64,000 nt of DNA from G942493375 sp942493375 (GTDB lineage Bacteria > Armatimonadota > UBA5829): contig OW818698.1 of assembly GCA_942493375.1 (NCBI GenBank), forward strand, positions 7,006,001-7,070,000, given 5' to 3'. Below the pieces are notes generated by a model, which was not told the origin of the DNA, did not search any database, and saw only the letters and a program-made list of their open reading frames with translations. Every line of letters starts with the position of its first letter. Within the stretch, counting starts at the first letter, position 1. This document shows, piece after piece, positions 1 through 9,877 of the stretch. The position numbers and the translations under genes are program-made.

Positions 1-2
1 TG

Positions 3-74
3 GATGATGAAGTATCCCAGGCCGTTGCAGAAATAAAATCTGCCTTGGAAACCCAACTAAAAGCTTCATTATAA
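3..74 (+). CDS. 3' end of an unidentified gene (partial)
   Basis: The window opens inside an open frame that reads 23 codons (DDEVSQAVAEIKSALETQ...) and stops with TAA at 72-74. The residues look like an amphipathic helix at a protein C-terminus. Nothing in so short a piece allows a family call. A long palindrome begins 17 bases after the stop and may end the transcript. Confidence 0.45.
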   Translation, partial: DDEVSQAVAEIKSALETQLKASL

Positions 75-90
75 TAGCTCAGAGTTGCCG

Positions 91-170
91 AATTTTGTCA
101 TCCTGAGGAACGAAGGATCTGCTTTTTCCAGATTAAAAGCAGATCCTTCGTTCCTCAGGATGACAAAATT
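91..170. repeat. Palindromic repeat, family 1, copy A
   Basis: Perfect inverted repeat with 36-bp arms (91-126 and 135-170) and an 8-nt loop. The core reads GTCATCCTGAGGAACGAAGG on the left arm. The same core occurs at 29671-29749 and 56134-56220, so this is a dispersed hairpin family and not a simple terminator, although it lies just after a stop codon and could also act as one. Confidence 0.85.
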
Positions 171-296
171 CCCGTAATACAGAGCTGTTACGCTTCATTC
201 TAATACTTGAATTAAAACGTGCGATGGTTGTGTCTTCCATTCGTCCTGAGCTAGTCGAAGGGCGGACGGAAGACACAAAACCGTGGAGGTTTATTT

Positions 297-1898
297 GTGA
301 GTGAAGAACGAGGGAAGTTGATGTGGCGGTGGTCGGCACTTACTGTTGTGCTGATTGCTGCCGTTCTTCGCTTGTATGCACTGACCTGGGGACTGCCGAA
401 CGCAATTCATGCGTATTCCTACCACCCGGACGAATTCCTTCCGGTGGGTTCAGCGTTCAACGTTTTCTCAAATGGCGACTTAAACCCGCACTTTTACAAC
501 TACCCTTCTCTTTATATCTACATATGTGCTCTCGCCCAGGGTTTTGCCTCCGTGATGGGGTTTGCCAATGACTTTGGTATCTATGCTGCTTGCCGGATTG
601 TAACCGCCGTGATGGGCGTCCTGGCGGTCGTTGTGTGCCTTTACGGTTGCGGCAAGCTATACGGTCGCAAGGCTGGTATTGCAGCGGGATTATTTCTTGC
701 TGTTCTCGCTGTCCACGCTCAACACTCACATTTTGCAACAGTTGATGTTCCATCGACTCTGTTCGTTGCCGGATGCCTGATTGCTGCGATATTCTCATTC
801 AAGACCGGAAGCATAAAATGGTTGATATTGAGCGGTATATTGGCTGGTCTTGCTGGAGGGACCAAATACAACGCAGGTCTGGTCTGCCTTTCAGCTGCCG
901 TAGCTCCATTGATGTGTGCCTCTGAATCAAGTCTAGTTAAGCGATTGGGAAAATCGACACTGGTGTTTTTATGTGCGGGCATTGCGTTTGTAATATCCAC
1001 TCCAGGATGCTTGTTGTATACATCCGAGTTCCTGAATGGACTTACATACGAACTGAAGCACTCCGCGCACGGTCACGGACTGGTATTCGCCGGCACTGGA
1101 CCAGGAGCCTTGTTTGCTCTTCATAATCTGGCCTGGGGAATGGGTCTACCGATGCTCATTGTAGGAATTGTTTCGATCATTTATACCACGATCACCAAAC
1201 GCAAAGAATCCATAATATTGCTTGCGTTTTTAATCCCATATATGATCCTGATGTCCACATCTCAAGTCCGTTTTGTAAGGTATGCTATTCCTGCATTACC
1301 TTGTTTTGCCATCTTTACCGCACTCGCTTTTTCTGCTTGCCAGAATATTTCAATTTCGTTCAAACGTGTGCTTGTGATTGTGTCTGGTTTGGTTGCAGCA
1401 GGCTCACTCATTTATTGTATTGGTATTGTTGCTTTATTTGCACCACCTGATACCAGGGATTCTTCCCGTGATTATATTGTTGCGAATGCAAGTAAATCTG
1501 ATTCCATTGGGTTTATCGAGTTGCCGTGGTTCTATTCTCCTCCGCTTGGGAAAATGTTTGGATACGGCACAACCGATACCAGACGCAAGGCAATCTCTGA
1601 GTCCACGTATCCAATAACAATCCTGAGTGAAATGTACCCCAATGATCCATTGCCAGCCTGGGTGGTAATCAGTGATTATGAGATTGATGACGCATTAAGG
1701 TTGCGCGGAGTCGCCGATCTGTATCCAGAAGATGCAACCGAACGCGATAAGATACTTGCAGCATATGAGACCATCAACCAGAAATATGCCGAAGAGAAGA
1801 CATTCAATAGGCAAGTCCTGTGGTTCGATAGCTCCCGGCTACCGCACGATATGCACTACACCGCTCCGCGTATTCGGTTATACAGGCTCAAGAAATGA
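297..1898 (+). CDS. GT39-like membrane glycosyltransferase
   Basis: A 533-residue polytopic membrane protein with about eleven hydrophobic segments, the first at residues 12-30. The short loop after it holds an acidic pair in YHPDEF (D45, E46), where the Dol-P-mannosyltransferase / ArnT-like family carries its catalytic acid. Such enzymes transfer a sugar from a polyprenyl-phosphate carrier to lipid or protein outside the membrane; the acceptor here is not evident. The start is GTG, with GGAGG 7 nt upstream at 285-289. The next gene starts inside its stop codon (ATGA), which indicates translational coupling. The family assignment is from membrane topology and the acidic motif. Confidence 0.75.
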   Translation: MSEERGKLMWRWSALTVVLIAAVLRLYALTWGLPNAIHAYSYHPDEFLPVGSAFNVFSNGDLNPHFYNYPSLYIYICALAQGFASVMGFANDFGIYAACRIVTAVMGVLAVVVCLYGCGKLYGRKAGIAAGLFLAVLAVHAQHSHFATVDVPSTLFVAGCLIAAIFSFKTGSIKWLILSGILAGLAGGTKYNAGLVCLSAAVAPLMCASESSLVKRLGKSTLVFLCAGIAFVISTPGCLLYTSEFLNGLTYELKHSAHGHGLVFAGTGPGALFALHNLAWGMGLPMLIVGIVSIIYTTITKRKESIILLAFLIPYMILMSTSQVRFVRYAIPALPCFAIFTALAFSACQNISISFKRVLVIVSGLVAAGSLIYCIGIVALFAPPDTRDSSRDYIVANASKSDSIGFIELPWFYSPPLGKMFGYGTTDTRRKAISESTYPITILSEMYPNDPLPAWVVISDYEIDDALRLRGVADLYPEDATERDKILAAYETINQKYAEEKTFNRQVLWFDSSRLPHDMHYTAPRIRLYRLKK

Positions 1899-2785
1899 TA
1901 GATATATATGTGCAGAGATATCTCGACTATTTATCTGCTGAGCGTGGATTAGCTAAAGCTACTATTGCATCGTATTCCGTGGATCTGGCTCAATTTGCTG
2001 AGTTTATAGCAAAAAAAGGCCTGGATGACTCAATCTCAAAAGAAGAGACTATCCAGGAATACCGCGCAGATTTACAGACCAAAGGCTTATCCAATACTTC
2101 AATGTCCCACAAGGTAACTGTCCTCAGGGGACTTTTAAAGTTTCTATCATCAGAGGGATATGTTGATGCTCCGGCAGAAGACATCCTGAAATCCTCAGTT
2201 ACTAAACTCCGTATACCGAAATTTCTCACTGTAGACCAGGTCGATGCTCTGCTGAATGCTCCGGACTGGCATGAGCCTTTGGGCTTACGCGACAGAGCGA
2301 TGCTGGAAACTCTGTATGCGACAGGTCTCAGGGTCTCAGAGTTGATTGGTCTACTTACAGATGAAGTCGATATGCGTATGGGATTTCTGCGATGTAAAGG
2401 TAAAGGCAGCAAAGAGAGAATAGTGCCGCTTGGTGAAGTTGCCTGTCAGTGGATATCGGCTTATCGTTCAAGGGTTCGCGGGATTATATCAAAAACGGCT
2501 CAGTCCCCATATCTGTTTATAACCAAATTAGATAAACCGATGTCCCGGGTTATGTTCTGGAAACTGATAAAGAAATATGCCGTAATGGCTGATATACCCG
2601 AAGCATCAGTCACCCCGCATGTCATCCGGCACTCGTTCGCCACCCACTTACTTGAAAGAGGTGCCGATGTGCGGACTCTCCAGGAAATGCTGGGGCATGC
2701 GGACATTGCCACAACTCAGATCTACACCCACACCACCCGAGACCACCTGCGGGAAATCTACAAACAAACCCACCCAAGAGCCTGA
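1895..2785 (+). CDS. xerD: Tyrosine recombinase, XerD type
   Basis: A 296-residue site-specific recombinase of normal XerC/XerD length. The N-terminal SAM-like core-binding domain covers about residues 1-90, and the catalytic domain about 105-290. All six catalytic positions can be read: R146 (TGLRVSEL), K170 (KGKGSKER), H242 and R245 (PHVIRHSFATH), H268 (MLGHADI) and the nucleophile Y277 (TQIYTH). Xer proteins resolve chromosome dimers at dif. The gene overlaps the upstream glycosyltransferase by 4 nt. No phage or integron genes flank it, so a housekeeping role is likelier than an integrase role. XerC cannot be excluded. Confidence 0.88.
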   Translation: MIDIYVQRYLDYLSAERGLAKATIASYSVDLAQFAEFIAKKGLDDSISKEETIQEYRADLQTKGLSNTSMSHKVTVLRGLLKFLSSEGYVDAPAEDILKSSVTKLRIPKFLTVDQVDALLNAPDWHEPLGLRDRAMLETLYATGLRVSELIGLLTDEVDMRMGFLRCKGKGSKERIVPLGEVACQWISAYRSRVRGIISKTAQSPYLFITKLDKPMSRVMFWKLIKKYAVMADIPEASVTPHVIRHSFATHLLERGADVRTLQEMLGHADIATTQIYTHTTRDHLREIYKQTHPRA

Positions 2786-2803
2786 CACAAGATCTAGATT
2801 TCC

Positions 2804-2840
2804 ATTCTTGTTAATCTTGAAAATCTTGTTAATCCTGTCA
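2804..2840. repeat. AACAAGATT-type short repeat
   Basis: Tandem TCTTGTTAATC units ending in AATCCTGTCA follow the xerD stop. The same words occur in both ends of the hairpin element at 61212-61358, so this is a partial copy of that family. Confidence 0.6.
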
Positions 2841-2862
2841 AAGTAAACCCTAAAAAGAAGCA

Positions 2863-4953
2863 CTACTTTCGTTGTTGAGGAATATGCTTCCGGCACCTGC
2901 GCAGGACATCCCGGAGCTGTGTTCTTGTCAGAGCGTCTTTACTTTCGAATCCAGGCCCAGGGTAATCGAATGTCATAGGCATGTAATAAGCATCCAAAGC
3001 TTCAGCAGTCTGCTCAACTTTCTTCCATGCTTGTTTAGCTGTATGGGGATCTGAAATACGCAAAGATTCATGATACATAGATACATATGTCATCAAACGC
3101 ATTGTGTCCAGACCGTAGATCAGTCCACGTCGGTCTTCTCCAAGCCTCCATTCATATTGTGCAAGACTCTCCAGTTTTCTGGCTTCGATAGGATTGACGG
3201 CCAAGGAAATACCATCTGTGAGGGTAATGGCAGACTGGATCTTGTCTCTCTCGCGAATTGCATTCAATTTTTCCAATGCTTCGCTGAGTAGTTCTATGCT
3301 TGCTAAACCAGAATCCACAGCTCCTTTAGTTGATCCGAAATGATCGTCCAGCTGTAGAATAGATTCAGGCTTGCTGCCGTCCCATGATTGCAATTGAGAC
3401 AACACGCTGTGAGGATCCCAGGCTCTCCAGCTGGCCATTAAACTCCAGGCTGATTCTACCAATGCATAAATTTCGCGCATTTCACTGGAATACGGCCCAT
3501 ACCAGAGATCGAAATATTCCGATATAAACGCATCAGCATCGGTATTTACATTCCATGTGAACTGCGAATACATCAGCTGAGTGATTGCCCGCATCCCCCA
3601 GTTAACAACTGGAATATGCATATAAGTGCTGCCCCTTATTCCTGCATCGAAGTAACTCTTTATATCCTGAGGCATATGCCGAGTGAAGAGCAGCGGAAGA
3701 TCTTCGAATTTAGACACATTATAGTATTCCCCGAAGTGCATTTTCAGATCAGGGCAGCGCTTGTGCCACTCTTTTAAGGATTTTCCGTATATCTGATTCC
3801 TGGAGCATGTATTATCGAAGAGGTCATGGGCATAACAGCGTAAAATAGGATAGTAGACCAGATAGTCTCCGGCATCGATCAAGTTCTGAGGAGCAGGATT
3901 CTCCGGAGCCTGAATTGTAGACGTTCCCTCGTATCCGCACATGAGCAGGTTGAAATTGCGCTCAAGTCTCCCCGAACTGTGGGCTCTGTTCAGACCATCA
4001 CGCAGTGCAGAACACATATGGAGCATCTGGTCAGTTCCGTTGCCAAGTTTTGTGCATTCCGGACATGTGCAGATACCCCCCCATGTATCGAAACCCCATA
4101 CATCGATAGCTGTGGTGTCACCCGGTGTGCTCTCGATATATTTAATAAGACCTTCGGTCAAGAAATCCATCAAGTCGGGACAAGATACGCAGAACTGGGT
4201 TGAAAGTGCATTCTCTTTTGTGCGAACCCCATCTACCGGGACTCCGAACCACTCAGGATGCTCTTGCCAGATGGTCTTACCGGATGGTAGTGTCAGGTCA
4301 GGATCAAGCAGGTCGCTGAAAATGTGTCCTGCTGCTATTTTCAGGTTCATTCCTAGCTTTTCGCAGAATGCCTGGGTTGCCGACCGGTAGGAGGCTATGT
4401 TCATTCTATTTCGTGCCATCCAGAGGTAGAGGTCTATTGAATCTTTGGATATACCCTCGAAATCGAACCCGCGACCCAGTGACATAGATGGACTGCATTC
4501 GATCTTGCTTTCCGGCAATTCCAGATCATCGGTGATTGGTGGAGCTATCTCGCCTTTGATTCCTGGCACAAACCAGCGCCATCCCTGCATCCTGAGAAGC
4601 TCATATACACCGTAAAGCAGACCCGTTCTACCCTTGCCTGTAATCCTTAAGCCATTATCAAATCGTTCAATTGAGAATGAACAGTCCTTACTTGTCTTAT
4701 CTGCTATATCCAGACAAATCGAAAAACAATCAGCTTTAGGAACTGTTGAAAATGTTATCTCAGGACAAGTAAGTGTTCGGAGTAGATAGCTTTTAAGCTC
4801 CGTTGCTGCAAATGCAGAGGTGCATCTGGCAGCCTTTTCATAATCAATCTTAAAATCAATGGATGATTCTTCAACTGACCAGATAGGTGCTTCTTTTTCA
4901 GCACTATCAAAGGGGATAACTATACAAACATCCAAACTACCAGCCCTCCGCAA
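2863..4953 (-). CDS. DUF4838 domain protein, glycosidase-like
   Basis: A 696-residue protein. Residues ~45-140 resemble the non-catalytic N-terminal domain of alpha-glucuronidases and GH20 enzymes (GRTGLLYGVYELLRMQGWRW). The middle matches the DUF4838 pattern, with a CTCPEC cysteine cluster after WGFDTWGG and the segment YYPILRCYAHDLFDNTCSRN. The C-terminal ~150 residues are helical. DUF4838 proteins occur in polysaccharide-utilisation settings but have no proven reaction. No signal peptide is visible, so the protein is probably cytoplasmic unless the true start lies elsewhere. The start is a TTG with a poor ribosome site and is uncertain. Confidence 0.72.
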   Translation of the reverse strand: MRRAGSLDVCIVIPFDSAEKEAPIWSVEESSIDFKIDYEKAARCTSAFAATELKSYLLRTLTCPEITFSTVPKADCFSICLDIADKTSKDCSFSIERFDNGLRITGKGRTGLLYGVYELLRMQGWRWFVPGIKGEIAPPITDDLELPESKIECSPSMSLGRGFDFEGISKDSIDLYLWMARNRMNIASYRSATQAFCEKLGMNLKIAAGHIFSDLLDPDLTLPSGKTIWQEHPEWFGVPVDGVRTKENALSTQFCVSCPDLMDFLTEGLIKYIESTPGDTTAIDVWGFDTWGGICTCPECTKLGNGTDQMLHMCSALRDGLNRAHSSGRLERNFNLLMCGYEGTSTIQAPENPAPQNLIDAGDYLVYYPILRCYAHDLFDNTCSRNQIYGKSLKEWHKRCPDLKMHFGEYYNVSKFEDLPLLFTRHMPQDIKSYFDAGIRGSTYMHIPVVNWGMRAITQLMYSQFTWNVNTDADAFISEYFDLWYGPYSSEMREIYALVESAWSLMASWRAWDPHSVLSQLQSWDGSKPESILQLDDHFGSTKGAVDSGLASIELLSEALEKLNAIRERDKIQSAITLTDGISLAVNPIEARKLESLAQYEWRLGEDRRGLIYGLDTMRLMTYVSMYHESLRISDPHTAKQAWKKVEQTAEALDAYYMPMTFDYPGPGFESKDALTRTQLRDVLRRCRKHIPQQRK

Positions 4954-5082
4954 ACGATTGTTGAGGATAGTATAGCGGATTTTCAGTCGTTGTGCCAGCT
5001 TCTTTAAAAGACTATGAGGGTAGGGGAAATAAACAGGGAGTCCCGAATATGATAGTCATTCAGTGTAGTAGATGCAGATGTC

Positions 5083-5115
5083 GGATGTTGGAGTGCTAAT
5101 CTATCTCCAACATCC
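5083..5115 (-). terminator. Hairpin after the DUF4139 genes
   Basis: An 11-bp perfect stem (5083-5093 with 5105-5115) lies 11 nt beyond the stop codon of the last minus-strand DUF4139 gene. No T-run follows, so it may be a 3'-end stabilising hairpin and not an intrinsic terminator. Confidence 0.45.
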
Positions 5116-5126
5116 AACTTCCAGTT

Positions 5127-6554
5127 CTACCAGGTCACTCGAATAGTATATGTTATAGTCTTCTCCCCATTTGCAGGGACGTTGACTGGGAACTCTATGG
5201 TCGTTGCATCTTTTTTTGTGCTTTCGATATTTGACTGGGTTATCTTCCAGTCACCCCATGCATGATCCATTACCTTTACATCAACCGGGGTTTCCTTATG
5301 GTTTTTGATCTTCACTTCGAAAGACTCTTCAATAACATTATCGGCTATTTTCGAATAGTTTGTCCGTTTGTATTCACCTATAACATCAAATGCATCCCCA
5401 ATATATAGTCTTATCTTTTCATCTTTGGGAGTGTGATCAATACTGTCTTCTCCGATGAATTGCTGACTGCCATTATCATCCAGTTTGTAAACTCGTACTT
5501 TCCCCTTTGGCAGAGGCATTCCCATGTTGTTGGCTTTGGAGTTCTCCAGGACCAGAACAACATTAACCTTGTGATATGTCGAAGTATCATATCCACCGCC
5601 CGGTTCTCCTGTTCTTCCAGGATACCACCAGTTTTTGAACCAGTCACCTCGGCCGTCGTAGATCATTTCTTTCTGGACACTGGCGGCATCGGCATTCAGA
5701 AGTGAAAGCTGCTTGGTCTCGTTATTGGCAATTGTAGTCGGTCGCTCCATAGTATACATATGATACTCAAAGAACGATTTTTCCTGGAACTGTGGAGCAG
5801 GGGCTGCCTTTGCAACATAATCCATCATCATGCTTTCTTGATACAATTGCTGAGGCTGTATTCTGCGCACATCACCTGCCATTAGAGTAAGTTTGGCGTC
5901 TTTGTATGTGGCCCCGCTCTGGTTACCCATTGTAACCCAGCCTGCCAGGTCTACCTTGGTATCGTCTTTGTTTACCAGCACAACGTAATCAGCATTCCAG
6001 CGTAAACCCGATGTGATATAACTGAGTTCTGTCTTGTTTTCTCCAGGTTGTTCGGTGGAGATCAACCAGTTAAGAGTAGGTTTGGATATCAAACCCTCAG
6101 GCATTTTCTCCAATGATATCTGTCCAGTAGGTCTCAAAACCAGCTTGCCGTCATCAGTTTTAATAACAGCATTACCGCTGCCACCTTCGTTGAGCAAAAT
6201 GCCGGTTGTTTTGTAAGGTTTTCCGTTCTCATCGAAGTTTGTGAAAGTCACTCTCTGTCCTATGGACTTGTTCAGAATGCTCTCAGGACTGATCAGATCA
6301 AACTTATAATTCTGCTCCAGTATCGAGACACCGTTTGGCGATGTCAGAGATTTAAACAGAATACTTGTAGGGTCAATCATCGAGGCTACATCCTCAATAT
6401 TTATGGAAGTAATACCCTTATCCAGCTTTATCGTCCGGTTCTCCCGGATCAGAGCGAAGTTGTCATTGTATACAGTCAAGCTCACACTGTCCGGCGCTGC
6501 AATTGCAGTGACAGAGAGCAATAACAGAGCCATTGTCATAAGAATCTTGTTCAT
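5127..6554 (-). CDS. Secreted DUF4139 protein, copy 1
   Basis: A 475-residue protein with a signal peptide (MNKILMTMALLLLSVTAIA, cleavage near AAPDS). The mature part begins SLTVYNDNFALIRENRTI and ends in a beta-rich module with DHAWGDWKI, typical of DUF4139 proteins related to MuiA. Members lie outside the cytoplasmic membrane; their biochemical role is unknown. I place the start at 6554 and not 30 nt upstream, because AAAGGA precedes this ATG by 7 nt and the signal peptide begins here. It is nearly identical by eye to the copy at 8161-9591, and less so to the one between them. Confidence 0.8.
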   Translation of the reverse strand: MNKILMTMALLLLSVTAIAAPDSVSLTVYNDNFALIRENRTIKLDKGITSINIEDVASMIDPTSILFKSLTSPNGVSILEQNYKFDLISPESILNKSIGQRVTFTNFDENGKPYKTTGILLNEGGSGNAVIKTDDGKLVLRPTGQISLEKMPEGLISKPTLNWLISTEQPGENKTELSYITSGLRWNADYVVLVNKDDTKVDLAGWVTMGNQSGATYKDAKLTLMAGDVRRIQPQQLYQESMMMDYVAKAAPAPQFQEKSFFEYHMYTMERPTTIANNETKQLSLLNADAASVQKEMIYDGRGDWFKNWWYPGRTGEPGGGYDTSTYHKVNVVLVLENSKANNMGMPLPKGKVRVYKLDDNGSQQFIGEDSIDHTPKDEKIRLYIGDAFDVIGEYKRTNYSKIADNVIEESFEVKIKNHKETPVDVKVMDHAWGDWKITQSNIESTKKDATTIEFPVNVPANGEKTITYTIRVTW

Positions 6555-6582
6555 TAAACTATCCTTTCGTATCCGATTATCC

Positions 6583-6660
6583 AACCCGCTTTATTCACGA
6601 AGCTTCGCTTTTGTCCGGTAGTAGGGACAAAAGCTGAGTCAGTCATGAATAATGCGGGCT
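6583..6660. repeat. Palindromic repeat, family 2, copy A
   Basis: Outer arms AACCCGCTTTATTCA (6583-6597) and TGAATAATGCGGGCT (6646-6660) pair at 13 of 15 positions. An inner hairpin pairs GCTTTTGTCC with GGGACAAAAGC. The right half, read on the minus strand, matches the repeat at 19568-19597 between the penicillin-binding protein genes. Confidence 0.65.
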
Positions 6661-6675
6661 AAAAGAAATCGGAGT

Positions 6676-8103
6676 CTACCACTTTGTCCTAATAGTATAA
6701 GTAACGACTTTCTTGCCGTTAGCTGGAACGCTTATAGGGAATTCTATTGTTGATGCATCTTTCTTTGTATAGTCCGAATTGGATTTTACAACTTTCCAGT
6801 CCGACCATACATGGTCTACTACTTTAACTTTGACCGGTGAATCTTTGTGGTTTTTGATTGTTACCTCAAAGGACTCCTCAACAACACTGGGCGATATTCT
6901 CTCATAGTCTGTCTTCTTATACTCTCCCACAACATCAAATGCTTCTCCCACATGCAACCTGATGTTTTCATCTTTAGGAGTATGGTCAATAGAGTCTTCA
7001 CCGATAAACTGCCTGCTGCCGGTATCGTCTTCTTTATATACCCGTATAGTTCCCTTAGGAAGCGGCATACCCATATGGTTAGCTTTGGTGTTCTTGAAGA
7101 CTAATACTACGCTGACTTTTCCGCTCTTTGTGTCGTACCCGCTTCCAGGATCACCGCTGCGCCCGGGATACCACCAGGACCTGAACCAGTCACCACGGCC
7201 ATCGAATATCATTTCCTTATCAACTGCAGCGCCTGAAGCACTCAGCAGAGAGAGCTGTTTTGTCTCGTTATTTGCTATAGTTGTCCTGCGGCCCATTGTA
7301 TACATGTGGTATTCGAAGAATGACTTTTCTTCAAACACTGGCGCTCTGCTTGCCTTTGCATAAGTATTATATCTTCCGGATGGTGCAGCCATTGGTGGCG
7401 TGACTCTTCGCACATCACCTGCAATCAGCATCAGTTTAGCATTGTCGAACGTCGTCCCGCAGTTGTTTGTCAGAGTGACCCAGCCAGTCAAATCAAGCAG
7501 AGTATCACTCTTGTTTACCAGCACTACATAGTCAGCTTTCCAGGAAACGCCATTTGCTATATAGCTCAACTGTGACTTATAGGTGCCAGCTTTGGTTGCA
7601 TCCAGAAGCCAGTTCAGAGTCGGTTTTGATCTGAGTCCTGCAGGCATCTTTGCCAGCGATATCTGCCCCTGCGGATTCAAAGTGACATTGCCGTCATCAC
7701 CTTTAACCACCATGGAACTCCCATCACTTATCAGGACACCGCTGTCAGTGTGCGGTTTGCCTGTGGAATCAAATCTGGTGAATGTAAGTTTAACTCCAGT
7801 GGATTTCCTGAGTATGTTTTCCGGATTAATCAAGTCAAACTGATAGTTCTGCTCCAGGATAGATACACTTCCAGGCCCACTGAGCGTCTTGAATAAAACA
7901 CTGGTCGGATCAACAGTTGCTGCAACATCCTGTATATCAATTGTTCCCACACCAGACTTAAGTACAACGGAGCGTGTATCCTTCACGAGAGCAAATCCGC
8001 TGCTGTACGCCGTCAACGCGATATCACTCGCACTGGAGGCCTGCAGGGCTAACCCCAGTGTAATTATTGCAGTCAAAATCACTGCTATTGTCAGTCTCTT
8101 CAT
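6676..8103 (-). CDS. Secreted DUF4139 protein, copy 2 (divergent)
   Basis: A 475-residue protein of the same architecture as its neighbours: signal peptide (MKRLTIAVILTAIITLGLA...), then the DUF4139 fold with EQNYQFDLINPENIL, FFEYHMYTM and IANNETKQLSLL, and a C-terminal VDHVWSDWKV module. The start at 8103 has AGAGGA 4 nt upstream; an in-frame ATG at 8124 is less likely. Many surface positions differ from copies 1 and 3, so it is the oldest branch of the trio. Function is unknown. All three genes are probably co-transcribed leftward; the gap to copy 1 holds a hairpin repeat. Confidence 0.8.
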   Translation of the reverse strand: MKRLTIAVILTAIITLGLALQASSASDIALTAYSSGFALVKDTRSVVLKSGVGTIDIQDVAATVDPTSVLFKTLSGPGSVSILEQNYQFDLINPENILRKSTGVKLTFTRFDSTGKPHTDSGVLISDGSSMVVKGDDGNVTLNPQGQISLAKMPAGLRSKPTLNWLLDATKAGTYKSQLSYIANGVSWKADYVVLVNKSDTLLDLTGWVTLTNNCGTTFDNAKLMLIAGDVRRVTPPMAAPSGRYNTYAKASRAPVFEEKSFFEYHMYTMGRRTTIANNETKQLSLLSASGAAVDKEMIFDGRGDWFRSWWYPGRSGDPGSGYDTKSGKVSVVLVFKNTKANHMGMPLPKGTIRVYKEDDTGSRQFIGEDSIDHTPKDENIRLHVGEAFDVVGEYKKTDYERISPSVVEESFEVTIKNHKDSPVKVKVVDHVWSDWKVVKSNSDYTKKDASTIEFPISVPANGKKVVTYTIRTKW

Positions 8104-8160
8104 ACGATCCTCTTTTCTAATCACTAACGGTTCAATGGTTACTAAAGATTGTTTATAGAA

Positions 8161-9591
8161 CTACCACGTCACGCGAATTGTGTAGGTGATTGTCTTCTCT
8201 CCGTTTGCAGGGACACTCACAGGGAACTCTATTGTCGTGGCGTCCTTCTTAGTGCTTTCAACGTTGGACTGGGTAATCTTCCAGTCACCCCAGGCATGAT
8301 CGACCACCTTGACGTCTACAGGGGTCTCTTTGTGGTTCTTGATCTTTACCTCGAATGACTCCTCAATGACATTAGTAGCTATTTTTGAGTAATTGGTCCG
8401 TTTGTATTCACCTATAACATCAAATGCATCCCCGATATACAATCTGATCTTTTCATCTTTCGGAGTATGGTCTATGTTGTCCTCGCCAACAAACTGCTGG
8501 TTGCCGTCATCATCAAGTTTATAAACTCTCACTCTGCCCTTAGGAAGAGGCATTCCCATATTGTTAGCTTTGGAGTTCTCTAGCGTCAATACGACATTTA
8601 CCTTGTGATACGTGGAGGTATCGTATCCACCGCCTGGCTCTCCCGTTCTTCCCGGATACCACCAGTTTCTAAACCAGCTTCCACGGCCATCATAAATCAT
8701 CTCTTTCTTAACAGATGCCGCATCCGCATTCAATAGAGAAAGCTGCTTGGTCTCATTGTTGGCTATGGTTGTTGGACGTTCCATTGTATACATGTGATAC
8801 TCAAAGAATGATTTCTCCTGGAATTGAGGAGGAGGGCCTCCACCGGCCATTCCTACAGCGTTATATGCAATCATGTGGTTAGTACTGGTGGGTTGGATTC
8901 GGCGCACATCTCCTGCCATCAATGTTAGTTTGGCATCGTTGTATGTAGCGCCGCTCTGGTTGCTCATCGTGACCCATCCTGCCAGGTCTACTTTGGTATC
9001 GTCTGTGTTTACCAGAGCTACATAATCAGCATTCCAGCGAATACCATTTGTGATATAGCTCAGTTCAGTTTTGTGTTCTCCATCCTGCTCTGTAGAGATC
9101 AACCAGTTGAGTGTAGGCTTGGATATCAGCCCTTCCGGCATTTTCTCAAGTGATATCTGCCCGCTGGGTCTCAAGACTAATTTGCCATCGTCTGTTTTTA
9201 CAACAGCATTACCGCCACCGGCTGCGTTGAGCAAAACACCGGACATTTTATACGGCTTTCCGCTCTCATCATAATTTGTGAAAGTAATCCGCTGACCAAT
9301 AGATTTATTCAGAATACTCTCCGGGCTGATCAGGTCATATTTGTAATTCTGCTCAAGTATCGAGACAGCATTTGGTGCTGTCAACGATTTGAACAGAATG
9401 CTGGTAGCGTCAATCTGAGAGGCTACATCCTCTACGTTTATCGATGTTATACCCTTATTCAGCTTGATCGTCCGGTTCTCTCTGATCAAAGCGAAGTTAT
9501 CGTTATAGACAGTCAGACTTACACTGTCCGGAGCAGCCATAACTGAGATCGATGCAATTAGCATTGCAGTAATAATCAATAACTTGTACAT
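8161..9591 (-). CDS. Secreted DUF4139 protein, copy 3
   Basis: A 476-residue secreted DUF4139 protein, first gene of the three-gene minus-strand array. Signal peptide MYKLLIITAMLIASISVMA, then a mature sequence nearly identical to copy 1 (EQNYKYDLISPESILNKS, DGRGSWFRNWWYPGRTGEPG, DHAWGDWKITQSN). A small variable patch near residues 225-245 (MIAYNAVGMAGGGPPPQ here) is the clearest difference. AAAGGA lies 9 nt before the ATG. The glycine-rich patch sits just before the conserved FQEKSFFEYHMYTM and may be an exposed loop. Confidence 0.8.
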   Translation of the reverse strand: MYKLLIITAMLIASISVMAAPDSVSLTVYNDNFALIRENRTIKLNKGITSINVEDVASQIDATSILFKSLTAPNAVSILEQNYKYDLISPESILNKSIGQRITFTNYDESGKPYKMSGVLLNAAGGGNAVVKTDDGKLVLRPSGQISLEKMPEGLISKPTLNWLISTEQDGEHKTELSYITNGIRWNADYVALVNTDDTKVDLAGWVTMSNQSGATYNDAKLTLMAGDVRRIQPTSTNHMIAYNAVGMAGGGPPPQFQEKSFFEYHMYTMERPTTIANNETKQLSLLNADAASVKKEMIYDGRGSWFRNWWYPGRTGEPGGGYDTSTYHKVNVVLTLENSKANNMGMPLPKGRVRVYKLDDDGNQQFVGEDNIDHTPKDEKIRLYIGDAFDVIGEYKRTNYSKIATNVIEESFEVKIKNHKETPVDVKVVDHAWGDWKITQSNVESTKKDATTIEFPVSVPANGEKTITYTIRVTW

Positions 9592-9877
9592 TTTGTTTTC
9601 CTTTCACTAATAAGAGTTACGTCACTTATCATATATGACGCTATGGCAACAATAAGTATAACTATCTTCATTGTTTTTTTTGAATATCGACTCTTATAGA
9701 CTATTTGATACCCCAAGTTGCCGGAAGCTTCACTGTTTTTTTTACTAACCTGGTAATTCTGCGGAGATTGCCAAATCCCTTCTCAAGGTATAAACGGTAT
9801 GTGAGACTTCAAGCAGTAGTAATCGAGGTCCCCGAATAGTACGCGGTAACGTACCACTCAACAGGGAGAGTATATCG

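Noticed and set aside
91..170. CRISPR repeat
   Set aside because: The palindromes occur singly at distant sites, without regular spacers or cas genes.
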